A stretch of DNA of 64,000 nucleotides from Desmodus rotundus (GCF_022682495.2 NC_071388.1:178217622-178281621), one strand, 5' to 3'; counted from the stretch's first letter, positions 24,700 through 37,742 are shown. Numbers and translations: made by a program. The notes: generated from the sequence alone by a model not told the origin.

Positions 24700-26130
24700 A
24701 TCAATGTTTTAATTTGTTATATTCTAGTTCTTGTTCATAAACATAATCAATTTTGACCTATTTCTGCGATGTAACACAATTTTATATTCGACATTTTCTA
24801 TGTTCACTTAGCATTTTATGCTATGTGCACTGTCCATTTAACTACAATTTCACCACTGTCTTTACCTCCTCACTTACCATTACGGGGCAAGTCTGCCACG
24901 TTTTCGTTCACGATCATACAACATACAGATACCTGTAGCCTTACACATGCATTTTTGGATGTTGTTGGAGATTACAAGCATAAATACTTTACCAAAACTT
25001 GCTTTTCTAAACCATACGTATTTCTTAACCACATTTATTATTTTTAATTGCTTCATATTCCATAGCAGGGGTATAACAGAATGACATTCAAATTACCACC
25101 AGTGTTTCTTGTTTTTTTTACTACTCCTAAAAATTACAATTAATGTTTGGCATATATGTTTCTGCCTTTTTGAAGAACTGATGTTCAGCTTGAAGGGACC
25201 AGAACAGTGTTCTGGTGGCAGTAGCGCCCTCTGCTCTGGCCCTCGTCCAGATGTGCTCATCCTCACGGGGGAAGGGTTCTGTGGGACAAGGGGATGTGGC
25301 CAGTTGGAATCTGTGACCCTCAGACCATTTTTATTTCCAAGACACTGACATTCCCTACTCAAAGGCCCTGAGCCCACTAAAAGGGCTACACGGGCCTTTT
25401 TCCCAGGTCCGTCCTCTTGAGGGCAGATTATGCCACCACTGCAAACATCCCTGGGCTTAGGGGGTGGCCAAGGAACGCTGAGAGCAGAGACAGTCTGCTC
25501 GGGCAGGCTGGGGTGCCTACAATTGTGCGCAAGACTCTTCTACAGGATGACGCTGGGCTGCAAAGAAAACGGGGCGGGTATCGAGCCACAGGTTGCAGGT
25601 GGGCGGTAACCTCCCTGTTCTACCACGGTCTGACTCGAACCCTGAGGAGGGCAGTAATTTTAAATTTGAACCCATCCTTCTAAGATGTTGTGAAAGAATA
25701 TTTGTCAAGGCATGGCAATAGAACATATTTTATTTAAGTTGTTTTAGCTTGATTTTTAAAAAGATCTTTAAGTATTGAAAATCTGGCATGAATGCTTACA
25801 TTTGTATTCTTGCCCGGGATCTGTGAATCCAGGATCTACTGGGGGCAGGCCTATTAGTTGAAGTCTACTTTGATTAGTGTCTGTCCCGATTGGTAGGTAT
25901 CTGTGCCATACTAGCTGCTAAATATTTTAAATATCCCACTTTCTTCCCTGTATTTCTATTTCTGTGCATAGATTCCCCAAAGTGGAATTGCTTGTTGAAT
26001 GGGTATGCATAATTCTAATTTTAATGGATATTGACATATTACCACATTTTATCATTCACATTTAATGTCCCTAAAATTGGGACGCATCTTGTAATCAAAG
26101 AGAAGACAGTATTGTGTCATAATATAATTT
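24700..26130 (-). mobile_element. Old L1 fragments, minus strand, with unassigned middle
   Basis: At 24750-25080 the plus strand resembles antisense L1 (GCTTCATATTCCATAGCAGG). At 25930-26090 it reads CCAAAGTGGAATTGCTTGTT, again antisense L1. The part 25130-25740 between them is unassigned and comparatively GC-rich. Confidence 0.4.
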
Positions 26131-26164
26131 GCAGGGATTTTTTCCTTAGCTAAAATAATGGAAC

Positions 26165-26395
26165 ATACTTGCTAAAGACTGAATGTGCCTCCCCAATATT
26201 CATATGTTGAAACTTAACCTCCACTGTGGTGCTATTTGGAGGTGGGAAATTTGGGGAAGTGATTAGGTCATGAGGGTGAGGCCGTTATAAATGGGTTTGG
26301 CGTCCTTCTAAAAGAGAATCAGAGAGCTACCCCTCCCCTTCCACCACGTGAGGACAAAATGAGAAGACAACAGTGGTTTTTCAGCTATGATGCCA
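26165..26395 (+). mobile_element. MaLR LTR fragment (MLT1/MST-like)
   Basis: It contains TTCATATGTTGAAACTTAAC, then GAAGTGATTAGGTCATGAGG and CACGTGAGGACAAAATGAGA, in the order found in ERVL-MaLR LTRs. The 3' part of the LTR is absent, cut by the following L1. Confidence 0.8.
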
Positions 26396-26399
26396 GAAG

Positions 26400-27404
26400 T
26401 CCAACTTTTGTGCCTCAGTGGACATTATTAAGAAAGTAAAAAAACAATTCACAGAATGGAAGAAAATATTTGTAAATCCACTATTTGATAAAGGACCTAT
26501 ATCCAAGATATATAAAGAATTTTTACAAAATAACAATCAAAAAGGAAATAAACCAATTTTAAAATGGGTAAAGGACTGAATAGAAGATTCACAAAGGGCA
26601 AATAAGCACATGAAACCATGCTCAGCATCATTAGTCATGAACCATAAATGCAAACCCAAACCACAGCAGATATCACTTCACACCCACTGGGGAGACCATA
26701 ATAGAAACGAATGGGAATAAAAAGTGTTGGCAAAGATCTGGAGAAATTCAAGTTTTCTTACCTTGCTGTGGAATGTTTGGCAGCTGCTATGGAACAGTTT
26801 GGCAGTTCCTCAAAATGATAAACAGAATTATCATATGACCCAGAAATATATACATATATTTCAACTCCTACATGTATACACAATAAAATTGAACCACACG
26901 TTCATGTAAAAATCTGTACACCATGTTTATAGCAGCACTATTTGCAATAGCTCCAGAGCAGAAACAACTCAAATACCCATCACTTTATGAATGGGTACAC
27001 AACTATGGTATATCCATGCACTCGACGCGTACTCGGCCATAAAAAGAAGTGCAGCCCTGAAACGTGCTCAAACGTGGGTGGCACTCGCAAACATTACGCT
27101 AAGAAGCCAGTCACAAAGTCCGTCTATTGTATTATTTTATTTAGGTGAAACATCCAGAATAGGCCAATTCACAGAGACAAGATGTAGATACGTGGTTACA
27201 AGAAAAGGGGACAAGGAAGGGAACAGAGAATGACTGCTAATGGGTTCCAGTTTCTTTTTGGGGTGATGAGAGGTTTCTGGAATTGGATAGGGACGCTGGT
27301 TACAGAACTTCGGAATCACTAAGAACCACTGCATTGTATACTTTAAAAGGGTGAATTTTACCGTATGTCAATTACATTTCAATAAAGCTGTTTTTTTTTT
27401 TTTT
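26400..27404 (+). mobile_element. L1 3' end (L1M type), about 1 kb
   Basis: It covers the ORF2 C-terminus and 3' UTR in order: GACCTATATCCAAGATATAT, ATATCACTTCACACCCACTG, ATAGCAGCACTATTTGCAAT, ACTCGGCCATAAAAAGAAGT, and the tail ACTTTAAAAGGGTGAATTTT with CAATAAAGCTG and a 15-T run. Multiple stops. Confidence 0.88.
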
Positions 27405-27564
27405 TAAGATGGCTGCCTGTTTTGCTCCATGGGTCATAGCTGACCAACCTTCCATTGCAGACTGATATTTAGGGTCACAGAAAAAAGGTCATACGATATT
27501 GTTAATTTTTTTTAAAGGCTACAAAAAAGAGAAAAATTGACATCAAGCAGTTTGTTTTCATTCA

Positions 27565-27775
27565 TATATATATAATAGAAGTTAAGACTAGGAATTATGG
27601 AGCCACCTGACCAGGTTCGAATCCCAGATCTGGAACCAGTTAGCTGTGTGCTCTTGGGAATAACAACAGGGTCTGCCTTCCAGGGCTGTCGGCAGGACGA
27701 AGGGAGTTAAGGTGCGGAAAGCTCTCAGAGCAGCGCCGGCACACAGTTAGCCATCAGTGAGTGCTGGCTCTTTTC
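27565..27775 (+). mobile_element. MIR SINE
   Basis: GGTTCGAATCCCAGATCTGG, then TTAGCTGTGTGCTCTTGGGA, and after a degenerate core the tail GCCGGCACACAGTTAGCC and CAGTGAGTGCTGGCTC. Confidence 0.8.
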
Positions 27776-28955
27776 TTACTTCAATTCAAAAAGCAGCCTG
27801 CGTGATTTAGTCAGGTGACTTTTACTTGGTGTTCAAAAGTTCTGGTCACAACCAACAGCTCCATAAGAATGTCCTCTGTTTGCACTATCAGGTCCCTATC
27901 AGATCCCAAGGCTGACGGTAAAGAAGATGAGGATGGGTTATTAATACATACTAGAAAATATGTTCTTATCTCTAGGAAATATTGTTAGCTCCCTGAAAGG
28001 TCTTTCTTTTTCAAGATCTGAAATACATTGTGGGGAGTTAATTAGTTCTCGCAATCTAATTTCTAGCGTCGGCTGTGACATCACGAAGCTAGCTTCCAGA
28101 TGGCAGGAGCAGAGCCCTTGGTTAGCATTGGTAGCACTGATGCCAAAACACAAAGGGCCCAGCAGCCTCGTCAAAATTTACATGCTAATGGGTAACCCTT
28201 CGTGAATGAAGTTAAGCAGAAAAATCAATCATCGGGTACCATTCCTCTGACAAAATTTTTACAGATTTTAATAGCAACATAGCAAGTGGCAAATTGCAGG
28301 CCTGAAGAGAATTGTGGAACAAAAACAGGGCGTGGATTTGCAAACGGAGAAATCATTTCTAAAAAATGAAATTCAGAAGGGAATTATAAACCCAGATCAG
28401 CTATTTTTTTTTGTTAAAAATTGTGATTTCAGGAAAAGTTACTATTTTAAAGCAAATTTAATTTTCACTTAAAGAGCAATACAGAATTCCCGTGATTTAG
28501 TCTTTTGTCTTCTACGGAAGGCCCCCTGGGGAGGATCCAGTTTTTCATTGTTATCGCTGCGACATTTGATCCACACACTTTTTGTTCAATCTGCAGCTCT
28601 TAGCCGGCTGCCGCGCTTTCCGGAGAGTCTAACAGCACAGTTAGATCAAACCGCACGGTTGCAAAGCCTGTCATTGTATTATAGGTAAGGTCTGTTTTTT
28701 GTTTTCTTCTTTAGATGGGAATGCACTTGACCATTCTAACCTCTTTAAAAGCTCGATCCTAAACCCGCCACCAAACTTCAGTCTGAGAATAGTCAGCTCT
28801 GAGCGTGCGTCTCCTTAAAGTATCCGAATGATAGATATTTTGAAGTGGCCGCATTTTCTCATCATTTTGCTCAAATTCTATCTTAAATGGCTTTTGAGCC
28901 ATTTGTTATGCTGTTGGTTTTTGACTTCTTCACCTCCAAAGCTTTTTCGTTCAAT
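27776..28955. other. Non-repetitive block, candidate conserved non-coding element
   Basis: About 1.2 kb with no recognisable repeat. It includes motifs often seen in enhancers: a CRE-like TGACATCACG at about 28076, an octamer-like ATGCTAATG at 28183-28191, AT-rich homeobox-type TTAATTAG at 28038-28045, and AAATTTAATTTTC near 28456. Whether it is conserved cannot be judged from one sequence. Confidence 0.35.
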
Positions 28956-28959
28956 TATC

Positions 28960-30530
28960 CTCAACGATCACTCCTATGGTTAGTTCCTTGGCTTTGTCGT
29001 CATAAAAACTGCACCACTCTGAAATCTTTACTTCAAGCGCCCCATGTTTAGCTCGCCGACTCTGGTGCTACACCTCAGTGATTCTGCCGTCTTACCAGGA
29101 CCTTCAGCACAGCGGTGCACTGCTTTTCCACTGTCCATCCGTCACCTCCCTCATACCTTCACTCCCCTCCTTAACCAGCCTGGAGTCCATGAAAGCACCC
29201 TCGTTCCATAGCTCCCCTTGGACTTCACTGGCAAAGCTCTATCCCTGTTGAAATTCCACTGTCTTCTTACCCTATACCTGTACCCAAACATCTGATCAGA
29301 AAACCCACCAGGATGACTGGTATCATTTTAAAATCATGGCCACAAATCTCAAATGTGCTAAGCCCTACTCAGCAATCCTCCTCTGCTGCTCTAAGACAGT
29401 CTTTCCAAAATTACCCTCCCATTTCTTCTCTGACCTTCTTCCTGCTCTGCCCCAGACATGCCCCTCAGCATCAGTATGCTACAGCATCTCCTAGCCTAAA
29501 AACCAAATACCCTGCCTGGTGCCCACCTCGCCCTCCCGCTCCTGTCACATTGTTCTCCTTTTCACCTGCTCTTTTGCCCCTCAGCCCATCTTCTCCAGAT
29601 TGTTGTCCTGGCCACTCTGATGCATCTGCTCTTCCAAAGGTCACTGACAATAGACTCCATTGCTAAATCTGATCTCCATCTGTCCTATCTTATCTGACCT
29701 CCCAGAAGAATTCAGACAGTAGATACAACTGAAACTCCTTCTTCATCACACCCTTTCTTTCCCAGGTTCTGGAGATCTCTTGGACTCTTGCTCTTCCTCC
29801 AGCCTCATTGGCCACTCCTTCTTGGTTTTCTCTGCTAGATCCTCTGCTCTTCTCTAAATGTTGAAGTGCCTGTGGTTCAGTGCTCTTCTCTCTTCTCAGT
29901 TTACTCCCAAGGCAGTCTCCTCTGATCATCTGTAATATCATACAGCTGCAGCCCCAGCCTCTCCCTCAAACTCATTATAGATTGCTGGACAGTTTACTTG
30001 ACATCCCACTAACAGCACGTTCAGTCAACTCCACCTTCAAGAATACCGGAAGTGTAGCCCTTTCTCTCCGTTTCCCTTGTTGCCACACCAATAGGAGCCA
30101 CTGTGTTTACTTGTCTAGACTATTGCAGTGGCCACCTAATCGGTCACTAGGGCTCCTCTCTTGCCTCCCTTCAGCTGCCAGATTAACCTTTTAAAAATGA
30201 ACTAGGACCACAGCCATTATTCTGCTTACATTTCTCCAGTGGAGTTTTATCACATTCAGAATAAATTATAAGCTTCTTCTCCTGGCTCACAAATTTTTGT
30301 AAGATCTGGCTCAGCTAGCTCTTGATCTCATCTCATACCACGCTCCACTACGCACTAGCCTCCAGCCACACTGTCCCCATTTCTGTTCCCAGAACATGTC
30401 GAACTCATACCTGCCTTTGGGTGTTGGCACTGGCTGTTACCTCTCCCTAGAATGTTCTCTCCTCTGATCTTTATAGTGCTGGCAACTTCCTGTCATTAAT
30501 ATCTTAGCTTATGTCAGAGGGGAGGAGGTT
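28960..30530 (+). mobile_element. L2 (LINE2) ORF2 and 3' relic
   Basis: From about 29600 to 30530 the plus strand follows the L2 reverse-transcriptase region: a degraded block for the DLS-AFDTVDH segment, then AAATGTTGAAGTGCCTGTGG for VPQG, and later TATTGCAGTGGCCACCTAAT and AAGATCTGGCTCAGCTAGCT toward the 3' end. The part 28960-29600 is similarly pyrimidine-rich but its assignment is weaker. Confidence 0.65.
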
Positions 30531-30539
30531 GTGGGGCTG

Positions 30540-30845
30540 AGTGAAAAAGGTGAAGGGATTAAACAAAAACAAACAAAACTCCCCAAAACCAAACCAAACC
30601 AAAACCAAACAAAAACCTCACAGACACAGACAACAGCATGGTGATTACCAGAAGGGAAGGGTGGGCGGGGTGGGAGGAGGTATTAATAGGAGAGGGAAGA
30701 GGGGGGATAAACGGTGATGGAAGGAGACTAGATTTGGGGTGGTGAACACACAATACAATATACAGATTAGGTATCATAGAGTTGTACATCTGAAACCTAT
30801 ATAATTTTATTAAGCAATATCACCCCAGTAAATTCCATTAAAAAA
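30540..30845 (+). mobile_element. L1 3' end (L1MA-like)
   Basis: An AAACC-rich tract at about 30566-30617 is followed by ACAGCATGGTGATTACCAGA, ATGGAAGGAGACTAGATTTG, CAATACAATATACAGATTAG and TTGTACATCTGAAACCTATA, ending with CCCAGTAAATTCCATTAAAA. It is the same 3' end as at 1-185. Confidence 0.85.
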
Positions 30846-32060
30846 GATCTGAGCTTAAATGTTTGTAATTCTTGGGAAACCTAACCTAACAGTCAGTAAT
30901 GTTCTCAGACTTGCTGGAGGCTTTAGAAACCGAATATAAACACAGGTAGTTTTGTTGGGCTGTAAGTGCTGCTTCAATGTTTTTACTTTTAAAATTATAA
31001 AACTCCTCTAGAATTTAATATCTTTCACGAAATGGTCACTGGAAGGTAGAAAGTGGTGTCCTAGACATTGCTGCCTAGAGAACTTGTGAGACAGTGGTGC
31101 TGTGTTCGCCGACCTTGCTTCGTGACGGTGAGCCAAGTGCCCCAGCTTAGGGAGCAGGGTTCCCCCACCTGTGAAGCAGACACAACAATCCGCTGCTTAC
31201 AACGTGCGTGTGTGTGTGTGCGCTTAATAACAAAAGAAATACACATCTGTCTCAAAATCTGTGCAGCACTTTTCTCCACTCACCTGCGCGCAGTCTCTCC
31301 TGGGAAAAATACACAGCCGGGAACATGAACTCAGCGTTGCTTCTGAAGTTCTTTTTCTTAAGCCTGTAAGCGCTCTTTACAAGGGGATATGCATGAGAAC
31401 CTGTTTATGTCATTCCCCATGAGAATAATTTAAAAATATGACTGGCTTCCCCAATAAGACATTGACGAAGAAATGATTCAGCAACAAGAGGGGGCAAGTC
31501 CATGGGCAGTGAGCGAGCGGAGCACGGGTAGTGAGGGTGGTGGAGTTGCTCCCTGGCCTAGGAATGCTAGCAGCAACGCCTGCTGCCCACAAATGCCCAC
31601 GCACTTCCAATCATTCCCTGCAGTGCTCGAAAATTAATGAATGGCACAGCCACGATCTTGGCTGCTTTACATTTTACAGCAAATGTGCCTTCAATATGAA
31701 ATCTGCTGAAAAGACAATTCATACAGCACTTTTATCCACAATATTTTTATGTTAATAGCCTTAGAGCTTAATGCCTTTGTGCCCTGCAGGCTCATTCTGG
31801 AACACATTAAGTGTGTTAAGTGAGGCAGAGATGTTCAGGACTCCACACCTCCTGAGTGGAATCAGAGAGAGCGTCCCTGGGACCAGCAGTTTGGAGACAG
31901 AGCGCCACACCAATGTTCGCCGTTACAATGACCGCAGAGGAGGCCCTGACCTCTTCCGCCTCGCTTATAAGAGATCAAGTGGCGTTGGGAAATCCCTGTT
32001 TTTTTTGAGAGAGGAAAGTTAGGAAGTTGAGTAAGTAACTTTCTTAGAAATGACCGGGAC
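30846..32060. other. Intergenic, nothing recognised
   Basis: No named repeat or exon. A short (GT)n run lies at about 31205-31220. Confidence 0.4.
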
Positions 32061-32064
32061 AATG

Positions 32065-32632
32065 TTATCCTAGTGATGTTACATTGTGGAGGGACACAGT
32101 GAGAGACCCAGTGTGGTAAGTAGCTTCCCAAACGGCCCCCCATGGTTCCTCCTTCCGGTACCACACTCTCAGTAAGCCCCTCTCCTTGTGTGGAGGTTGG
32201 GCCCGTGACTGCCCTCTGATGAAGAGAACATGGGAACTTCAAGATTCAGTTAAAAAGCTGTGACTTCTGTCTTGCTCTTGCTCTCTCTGGCCTTTCTCAC
32301 TTGCTTTCTCTCCGGGGCAGGCTGCCATACTGCGAGCTCTCCGTGGAAAGGCCCATGTGGCAAGGAACCAAGGGCAGCCAACAGCTGTTAGAATGGGAAT
32401 CCCTGGTCCAAGAGCCAGTGAAGAATCCTGCCAACAGCCCTATGAGTAAGCTTCGAAAATGAATCCCTTGTCAACCCTGTAATTATAGCCTGGGAGGGAA
32501 CCGGTAGCAGAAGACCCAGATGCCTGCACTCCTGACTCTCAGACACCGTGAGATTATAAATATTTGTTGTTTTAAGTCACTAAGTTTGGGGTAATTTGTT
32601 ACACATCTTTAGGTAACTAATACAGTCCAGTC
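32065..32632 (+). mobile_element. MLT1-type MaLR LTR
   Basis: The 3' half is clear: CACCGTGAGATTATAAATAT, TTGTTGTTTTAAGTCACTAA, GTTTGGGGTAATTTGTTACA and TAGGTAACTAATACAG. The 5' half (GTGGTAAGTAGCTTCCCAAA and GGCCCGTGACTGCCC) is more diverged. Confidence 0.8.
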
Positions 32633-32809
32633 TGCTATGAACTACAGCAAGTACTCACCTGTGCTATGATTCATGCTTTATAATCTAAGAAAAGAAAAGC
32701 ACTTCGATTTGTTTATTTGAATAAGGACAGGGCAGAGTGCAACCTCTCTGAACATTTCTAGCAAAAATACTACTAATAAAAAACAACCAAAAAACACTAT
32801 TTTTGGTAG

Positions 32810-32965
32810 GATGGCATAGAAGACAGAGCATCTGTAGGTGCAAGCCGTGCATTCGGACCACTAAATATTTGTATACACAAATTTGAACAAATTATATAAG
32901 TTCTCTGGGGTTCAGTGTTCTCATAGAAAAGATGGTGATGGAATTGGGCTGGACTGTAAGAACTG
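32810..32965 (+). mobile_element. MIR SINE fragment
   Basis: AGACAGAGCATCTGTAGGTG, ATTCGGACCACTAAATATTT and TTCTCTGGGGTTCAGTGTTC follow the MIR order in diverged form. It underlies the start of a 201-codon minus-strand frame, which argues against that frame being a gene. Confidence 0.5.
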
Positions 32966-33633
32966 CTGACATTCGATGGCACTGATTTGAGGAACTCGGG
33001 AAGGCTCCACCTCCAAATCTTTTTCTCACCAGCTGGAAACTCTGTCATTAGGAATTTATTCCTTAGTGCTTCTAGGGCCTGTCTCTGAAATAAGTACTCA
33101 AGGGGAGAAATTTTGATGGTGAGATGTCGAGAAAATCCTATATATACCTTTAAAAACAGTAAAGAGAGGTTGGGTCTTGTGTTACTATGATGCCATTGAA
33201 GGGTAGTGGTGGCAACAACAAAGATAAGTACGGCTGAGTTCACAATTTTGAGGACCTCGTAGGCTTCCTCCTTTCTGATACATGCAATCAAAACAATGAG
33301 TCGCCTTTCCCCTCTTACCCTGAACACAAGGAAGCCTAGAGCAAACTCAAGTTCAGTCACAGCCACTGTGTTAAATTTTACCGTTCCCATATTTGTTTGC
33401 ATTCTTTTCTCCCTTCTTAAATTTCCTACTTCTGGTTTATCACATGTCTTTTGTTACAAGCCAGCTCAAATCTTCTATGACAAAAGTAGGAGGTATAAAT
33501 AAATATCATCAACACAAACATATGTTTGAATTTTTTCTCTGTTTGTGATGATATAAACAGAAGTAGCAAATCTGGAGATAGGCATTTATCCTGATGATTT
33601 AGTTTCAAAATTTAAGGTTAATTTGACTTGGTG

Positions 33634-33643
33634 GGGGGGGGGG
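33634..33643 (+). repeat. Poly(G) run
   Basis: About ten consecutive G residues just outside the predicted 3' end of ANKRD44. Confidence 0.8.
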
Positions 33644-33714
33644 TAAAGACTTAAATTAGCAGAATAATTGGTGAAATTAGCATAAATTGGAAAAATTAAA
33701 GAACAGAAATTGTA

Positions 33715-36700
33715 ACAACAGTTGTACCGTTTTTATTTGTAAAAATAACCATCTGAATGCATTTCCATAGTATATTACAGTTAAGTACTTCATTACATCA
33801 TTAGCATTCAGTAGTTGAAAAAGTATTGAACTGTGCTTGAGGAGATTCATATTGGTTCAAAGTCATTCACTGAACTAAAAGTCATTTTCCTCATTTTTAC
33901 AGTCATAACATTAACTAGAGTCATTCAACTCCAATTTACATAAGAAAACATTACAGACAAAATCCCACTGAACTCATCAAACAGTATTTTATGCTGTTAC
34001 AAATATGTTATGCAAAATAGAACACTGGCACCGGATTTGTATCATCGTGCTTTGCAAAGATATATTGCACATGCTAAAGCAGAAGGTATGTAGACAAACT
34101 ACCGAACGGAAGGTGTTTGCGCCGAGTTTGTAGATCACTGCGTAAGAGACACGTAGGATTATACTTTGTACACACACTCAGATTGTCACTATCTTAGAAC
34201 GCTCTTCCCCTATAACACTGACCTATGGTTTACAGTTTTGTAAGAAGAAAGCATTTCAGCACTGCGAGATCAAACGTAACTCCTAGAGAAAACTTCAGCA
34301 TTTTCATTTTCATTTCAAAGCAGGTAAAAGGGGAAATAGGAAAAAAGACACTTTATACATTCAAAGAAAGGCTGAAATGAAAACTTACTGGTATTATATT
34401 GCTCTGGTAACACTCAAATGAAAAAAAATACAAAACATTTCACAGAACACTTTCGGAATATACAAATATAAAAAGGCACTCTAACTTCATATAACAAGAC
34501 AAAAAAAGGGAGGAGTTCTTCCACCAACGCGACAGATAAGCAAACCAAGCTGCTCAACAGTACGAAGAGTAACTAGTGCAGCAAATCCATTGGATGTTTT
34601 TGTCCTAATTTGACAACAAATAATAAATCAAGCAGCTGTTTACTGACTAAAGTACCAAAACATACTATGGTGCCCTTCTAGTAGTGATAAATAGAAATCC
34701 CCTGAGCTATTTACTGTAGAATCAGAGCAGATTTTAGGCAATTTGGAGATAGTAATGTATTTACCAAGGGTAGGCAGACACTGGCAAACAGGTTAAGTGC
34801 AATGAAACATGAGCCCGGTGGCTGTGGTTAAAATACAGTCCAGAAATAACACATTTAGGTAAAAGCACTGAACAACTAAGACACAATGAAAAGCATGTTT
34901 TCTGGTTGTTGTTGTTTTCCTTAGAAAGCTATGTTGCAAATCTAATTTTGTTTCTAAGACACACACTTGAAAAACACAGAACTCAGCGTTTTTAAAGTCA
35001 TTTCTTAAAGGAAAAGAATTAGTCCTGGGGGGGCGAGAGAAAGAGGGGAGATTGAGTCAATGAACGGTTGGCAGCAAGCAGGATTTCATTTTGCTCCTTT
35101 GTCCTCCTTCTTTCTATCAGTAAGGGAGGGGGGAAGTCAAAACGCAGCTCCATGGAGATAATGTGGCAGGGCACCGCTTTGCTGCAACTTTCCTTGTTCT
35201 CTGTGAGGCTCTACGGGAAAATGTTAATGCTGTTTCTCCATTAAAGCAGCCATTTCTTTTCCTGCTTTCAACGCCAGCTGAGCAAGATTTCCATTCACTT
35301 CCAGAAAAAGACACCGCAGTATATCATGCTTTTCAACATTGGATTTCTCTCATTTTCAGTGTTTTGGTAATGACAAGGTCATTATTGCTCCTTAGCAATT
35401 TATCTACTTTTAAAAATTCATCTCTAAACAAAGAAGGAGGACAGAGGAAGGAGGGGAATTGAATTAAAAATACAATGTTGGTGGTGCTAAAAATTTTCAG
35501 TAAAATTAACACTAATTGTATAAGTCCTCTGAACCAGTTTGCATTTGTGAAGAACCCAGCGTGAGTTTTTAATTAAATCCAGGATATTAAAAGAGTAAGA
35601 TTAAAGTTTTTACAGTTAGATGAAAAATATAATACAGTATCTGTATTTGATCCATATATGATAGAACACTGTTTTAAAAATATCTCACATACACTAGGAA
35701 GCAGAAATTTCCAGGGTGAAAAAGAAACCGATTATCAAGTGGTCAGGGAGTAGTGCCCTAACGAAACGCTTTCTTCTGTGTCTTCCTCACGTGGGAAATA
35801 GCGCTTGAGCTGGTGGTTTTTATTTCTCCTCTTGCTGCCTGTGCCCACACACTGACAGTTTCCCATTAGGGTCCTGGGACCCTGTGAGATTTCAGTGTAT
35901 TTAGGATAATTTCTGTACCTTTCTTTGGCCACCTTTGTGCATATGATCTACTGCATGCTTCAGTTTTCACCTGGCAGAAGAATGTAAGGACTCCAACATC
36001 TTCTGAGCTCTAAGCTGGCCACACACTGGGGCTGAGTGATGGATGTGGTACCCCTCTGTGGCCAATGTGAGAGATGCTGAGGATGGGCTGGAAACCTTAG
36101 TGGTGGAAATGCTGGGCTTGGCCCCCAGCACTGCTGGCTAGCCCAGGGAGGGCCCTGTGTGCTTTTCTGCTTTGTTTTGTTCTCCCAAGTGAGACACAGA
36201 GCGATGAAATGAGAGAACAAAGGATGTTTTCTCAGCATTTGTTTCATTTCAAATAAATATAAACACATTTACATTAAAAGTGTATGAACATTTTCTCTAG
36301 TCTGGCAAAAAAAAAAAAAAAGAAAGCTGTGGTCAACACATTATCAGTTACAAATGTTACGCCATCAATTAGAAATCTCTGTCATAAGAAATATAAAATA
36401 CATCAGACTATTATGCAAAAAAAGATTACATTTTAACTATATAGAAAAGCTACTTCAGTTCTCACTTTCACTTTGAAGAAAAACAATTTAAATCTTCCAT
36501 TTTAGACTGAAGCATTTTGGTCCTCGTGGATAGCTGGTCGATGAAATACAGACATATATATACATATATGTGCGCGTGTGTATGTGCATAATTTTTAAAG
36601 AGTCTCATTCTTCTTTTTGTACAGCTCTTCCAGGTGTGGAACGGGGTCCATTTGACCTAGAAGCTTTGGCAGAGGGAGCAGATACAGTATTCACTATGTT

Positions 36701-37742
36701 GATTTCATCATCAAGCAACTATCAATTGGCTTTAATTTCCACATCACCCATTTCGAATACCTGCTTTTACTTCCTTCGTTCCCTTTTGCAAACACACTTT
36801 CACCCACTTGGCATGACCTTGACTGAGACGCTCATTGAATATTTTTACTATTGATGAACAATGCTGATGGCCCTGATATTTGTTTAAAAGTTACTATTTT
36901 GACTTAAGGGCAAATCAATAAAGGGTAGTTTCATGTTAAACTTGCATATGTCTCAAAGTTTTGGTGCAATATAATTTTCACTTGAAAGGTTATTAGAATT
37001 GGATTCAATCAACAGGTGAAAATAAGTCACAGGCTTGTTATGGGGAGCAGTGGGTGTCATATTTGTGTTCAATGAAAAAAGCCAAGTTCAGTTTTCAACG
37101 AATTTCCCGCCTTCACCTGGCAACTTGAACAAGTATCCTCAGAAAGAAGTTCTGGATATTTAAGTGCTTACTATAGAGAGGACATAGATTAATCGAAAAG
37201 ATTTGTTTCATTCCCTTGAAAAGATTATTACAGGCATTATTTCTGATGATAAACACTTTTACCTTTGGCTTCTAGTGAGGAAGTAAACATCGAAGTGAGA
37301 AGGGGTTTGAGGCATTTGCTACCCACCCCTTCCTTCCCCTCCCTGGGGACGCGAATGTCACATTGATATACTTCTGAGAACTCACTGCCAAGTGAGAAAA
37401 TGAAAAAAAACCCCACACTTCAAGAGAACAACAGTTCCCTCTCATCCTCAAAGGAAAAGAATTAAATGCATTTCTTTATTCCTTACTTAAAACGAGAGGT
37501 AGACTTTCACAGAAGTATCTCAGATCTGAGGAAAACATGAAACAAATCAAAACCGGGGCCCGTCTGTGTGAACGCTTCATCCCACCGCCTAGCTGCCCTC
37601 TCTCAGTTTGACTGATTCCTTCTCTACTGGCTTCTGATGGCTCGGGCCCACGATAACACATAAACACAACATAAACCTGGAATTCAAGCTTCTTTCCCTT
37701 TCTTCAACACAGTTGATCAAGGAACACTTCTACAGTCCACAG
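33715..37742 (-). other. ANKRD44: Probable ANKRD44 3' UTR
   Basis: About 4 kb directly downstream of the stop codon lacks any recognisable SINE, LINE or LTR, whereas repeats are dense on both sides. That is typical of a long vertebrate 3' UTR under constraint. Minus-strand AATAAA hexamers occur at 37475-37480 (proximal) and 33732-33737 (distal). One Pumilio-type UGUAUAUA lies at 36557-36564 and an oligo-T run at about 36307-36321 (A on the plus strand). The distal end is inferred from the hexamer and from repeats beginning again below about 33000. RNA evidence would be needed to fix it. Confidence 0.6.
33732..33737 (-). terminator. Candidate distal poly(A) signal of ANKRD44
   Basis: The plus strand reads TTTATT, giving AATAAA on the ANKRD44 sense strand. 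T-rich sequence lies downstream of the expected cleavage point near 33715. It is the last hexamer before the repeat-rich flank, and its position fits the end of the repeat-poor block. Confidence 0.45.

Noticed and set aside
32797..33402. 201-codon open frame on the minus strand, the longest in the window
   Set aside because: It overlaps a MIR-like fragment, has no signal peptide, domain or family pattern I recognise, and lies downstream of the predicted ANKRD44 end. Most likely chance. A search against bat proteins and RNA would settle it.
1..33700. An exon of the neighbouring PGAP1 gene, expected on this side in mammals
   Set aside because: No coding segment or CpG-island promoter was recognised, so the neighbour probably lies beyond the left edge.
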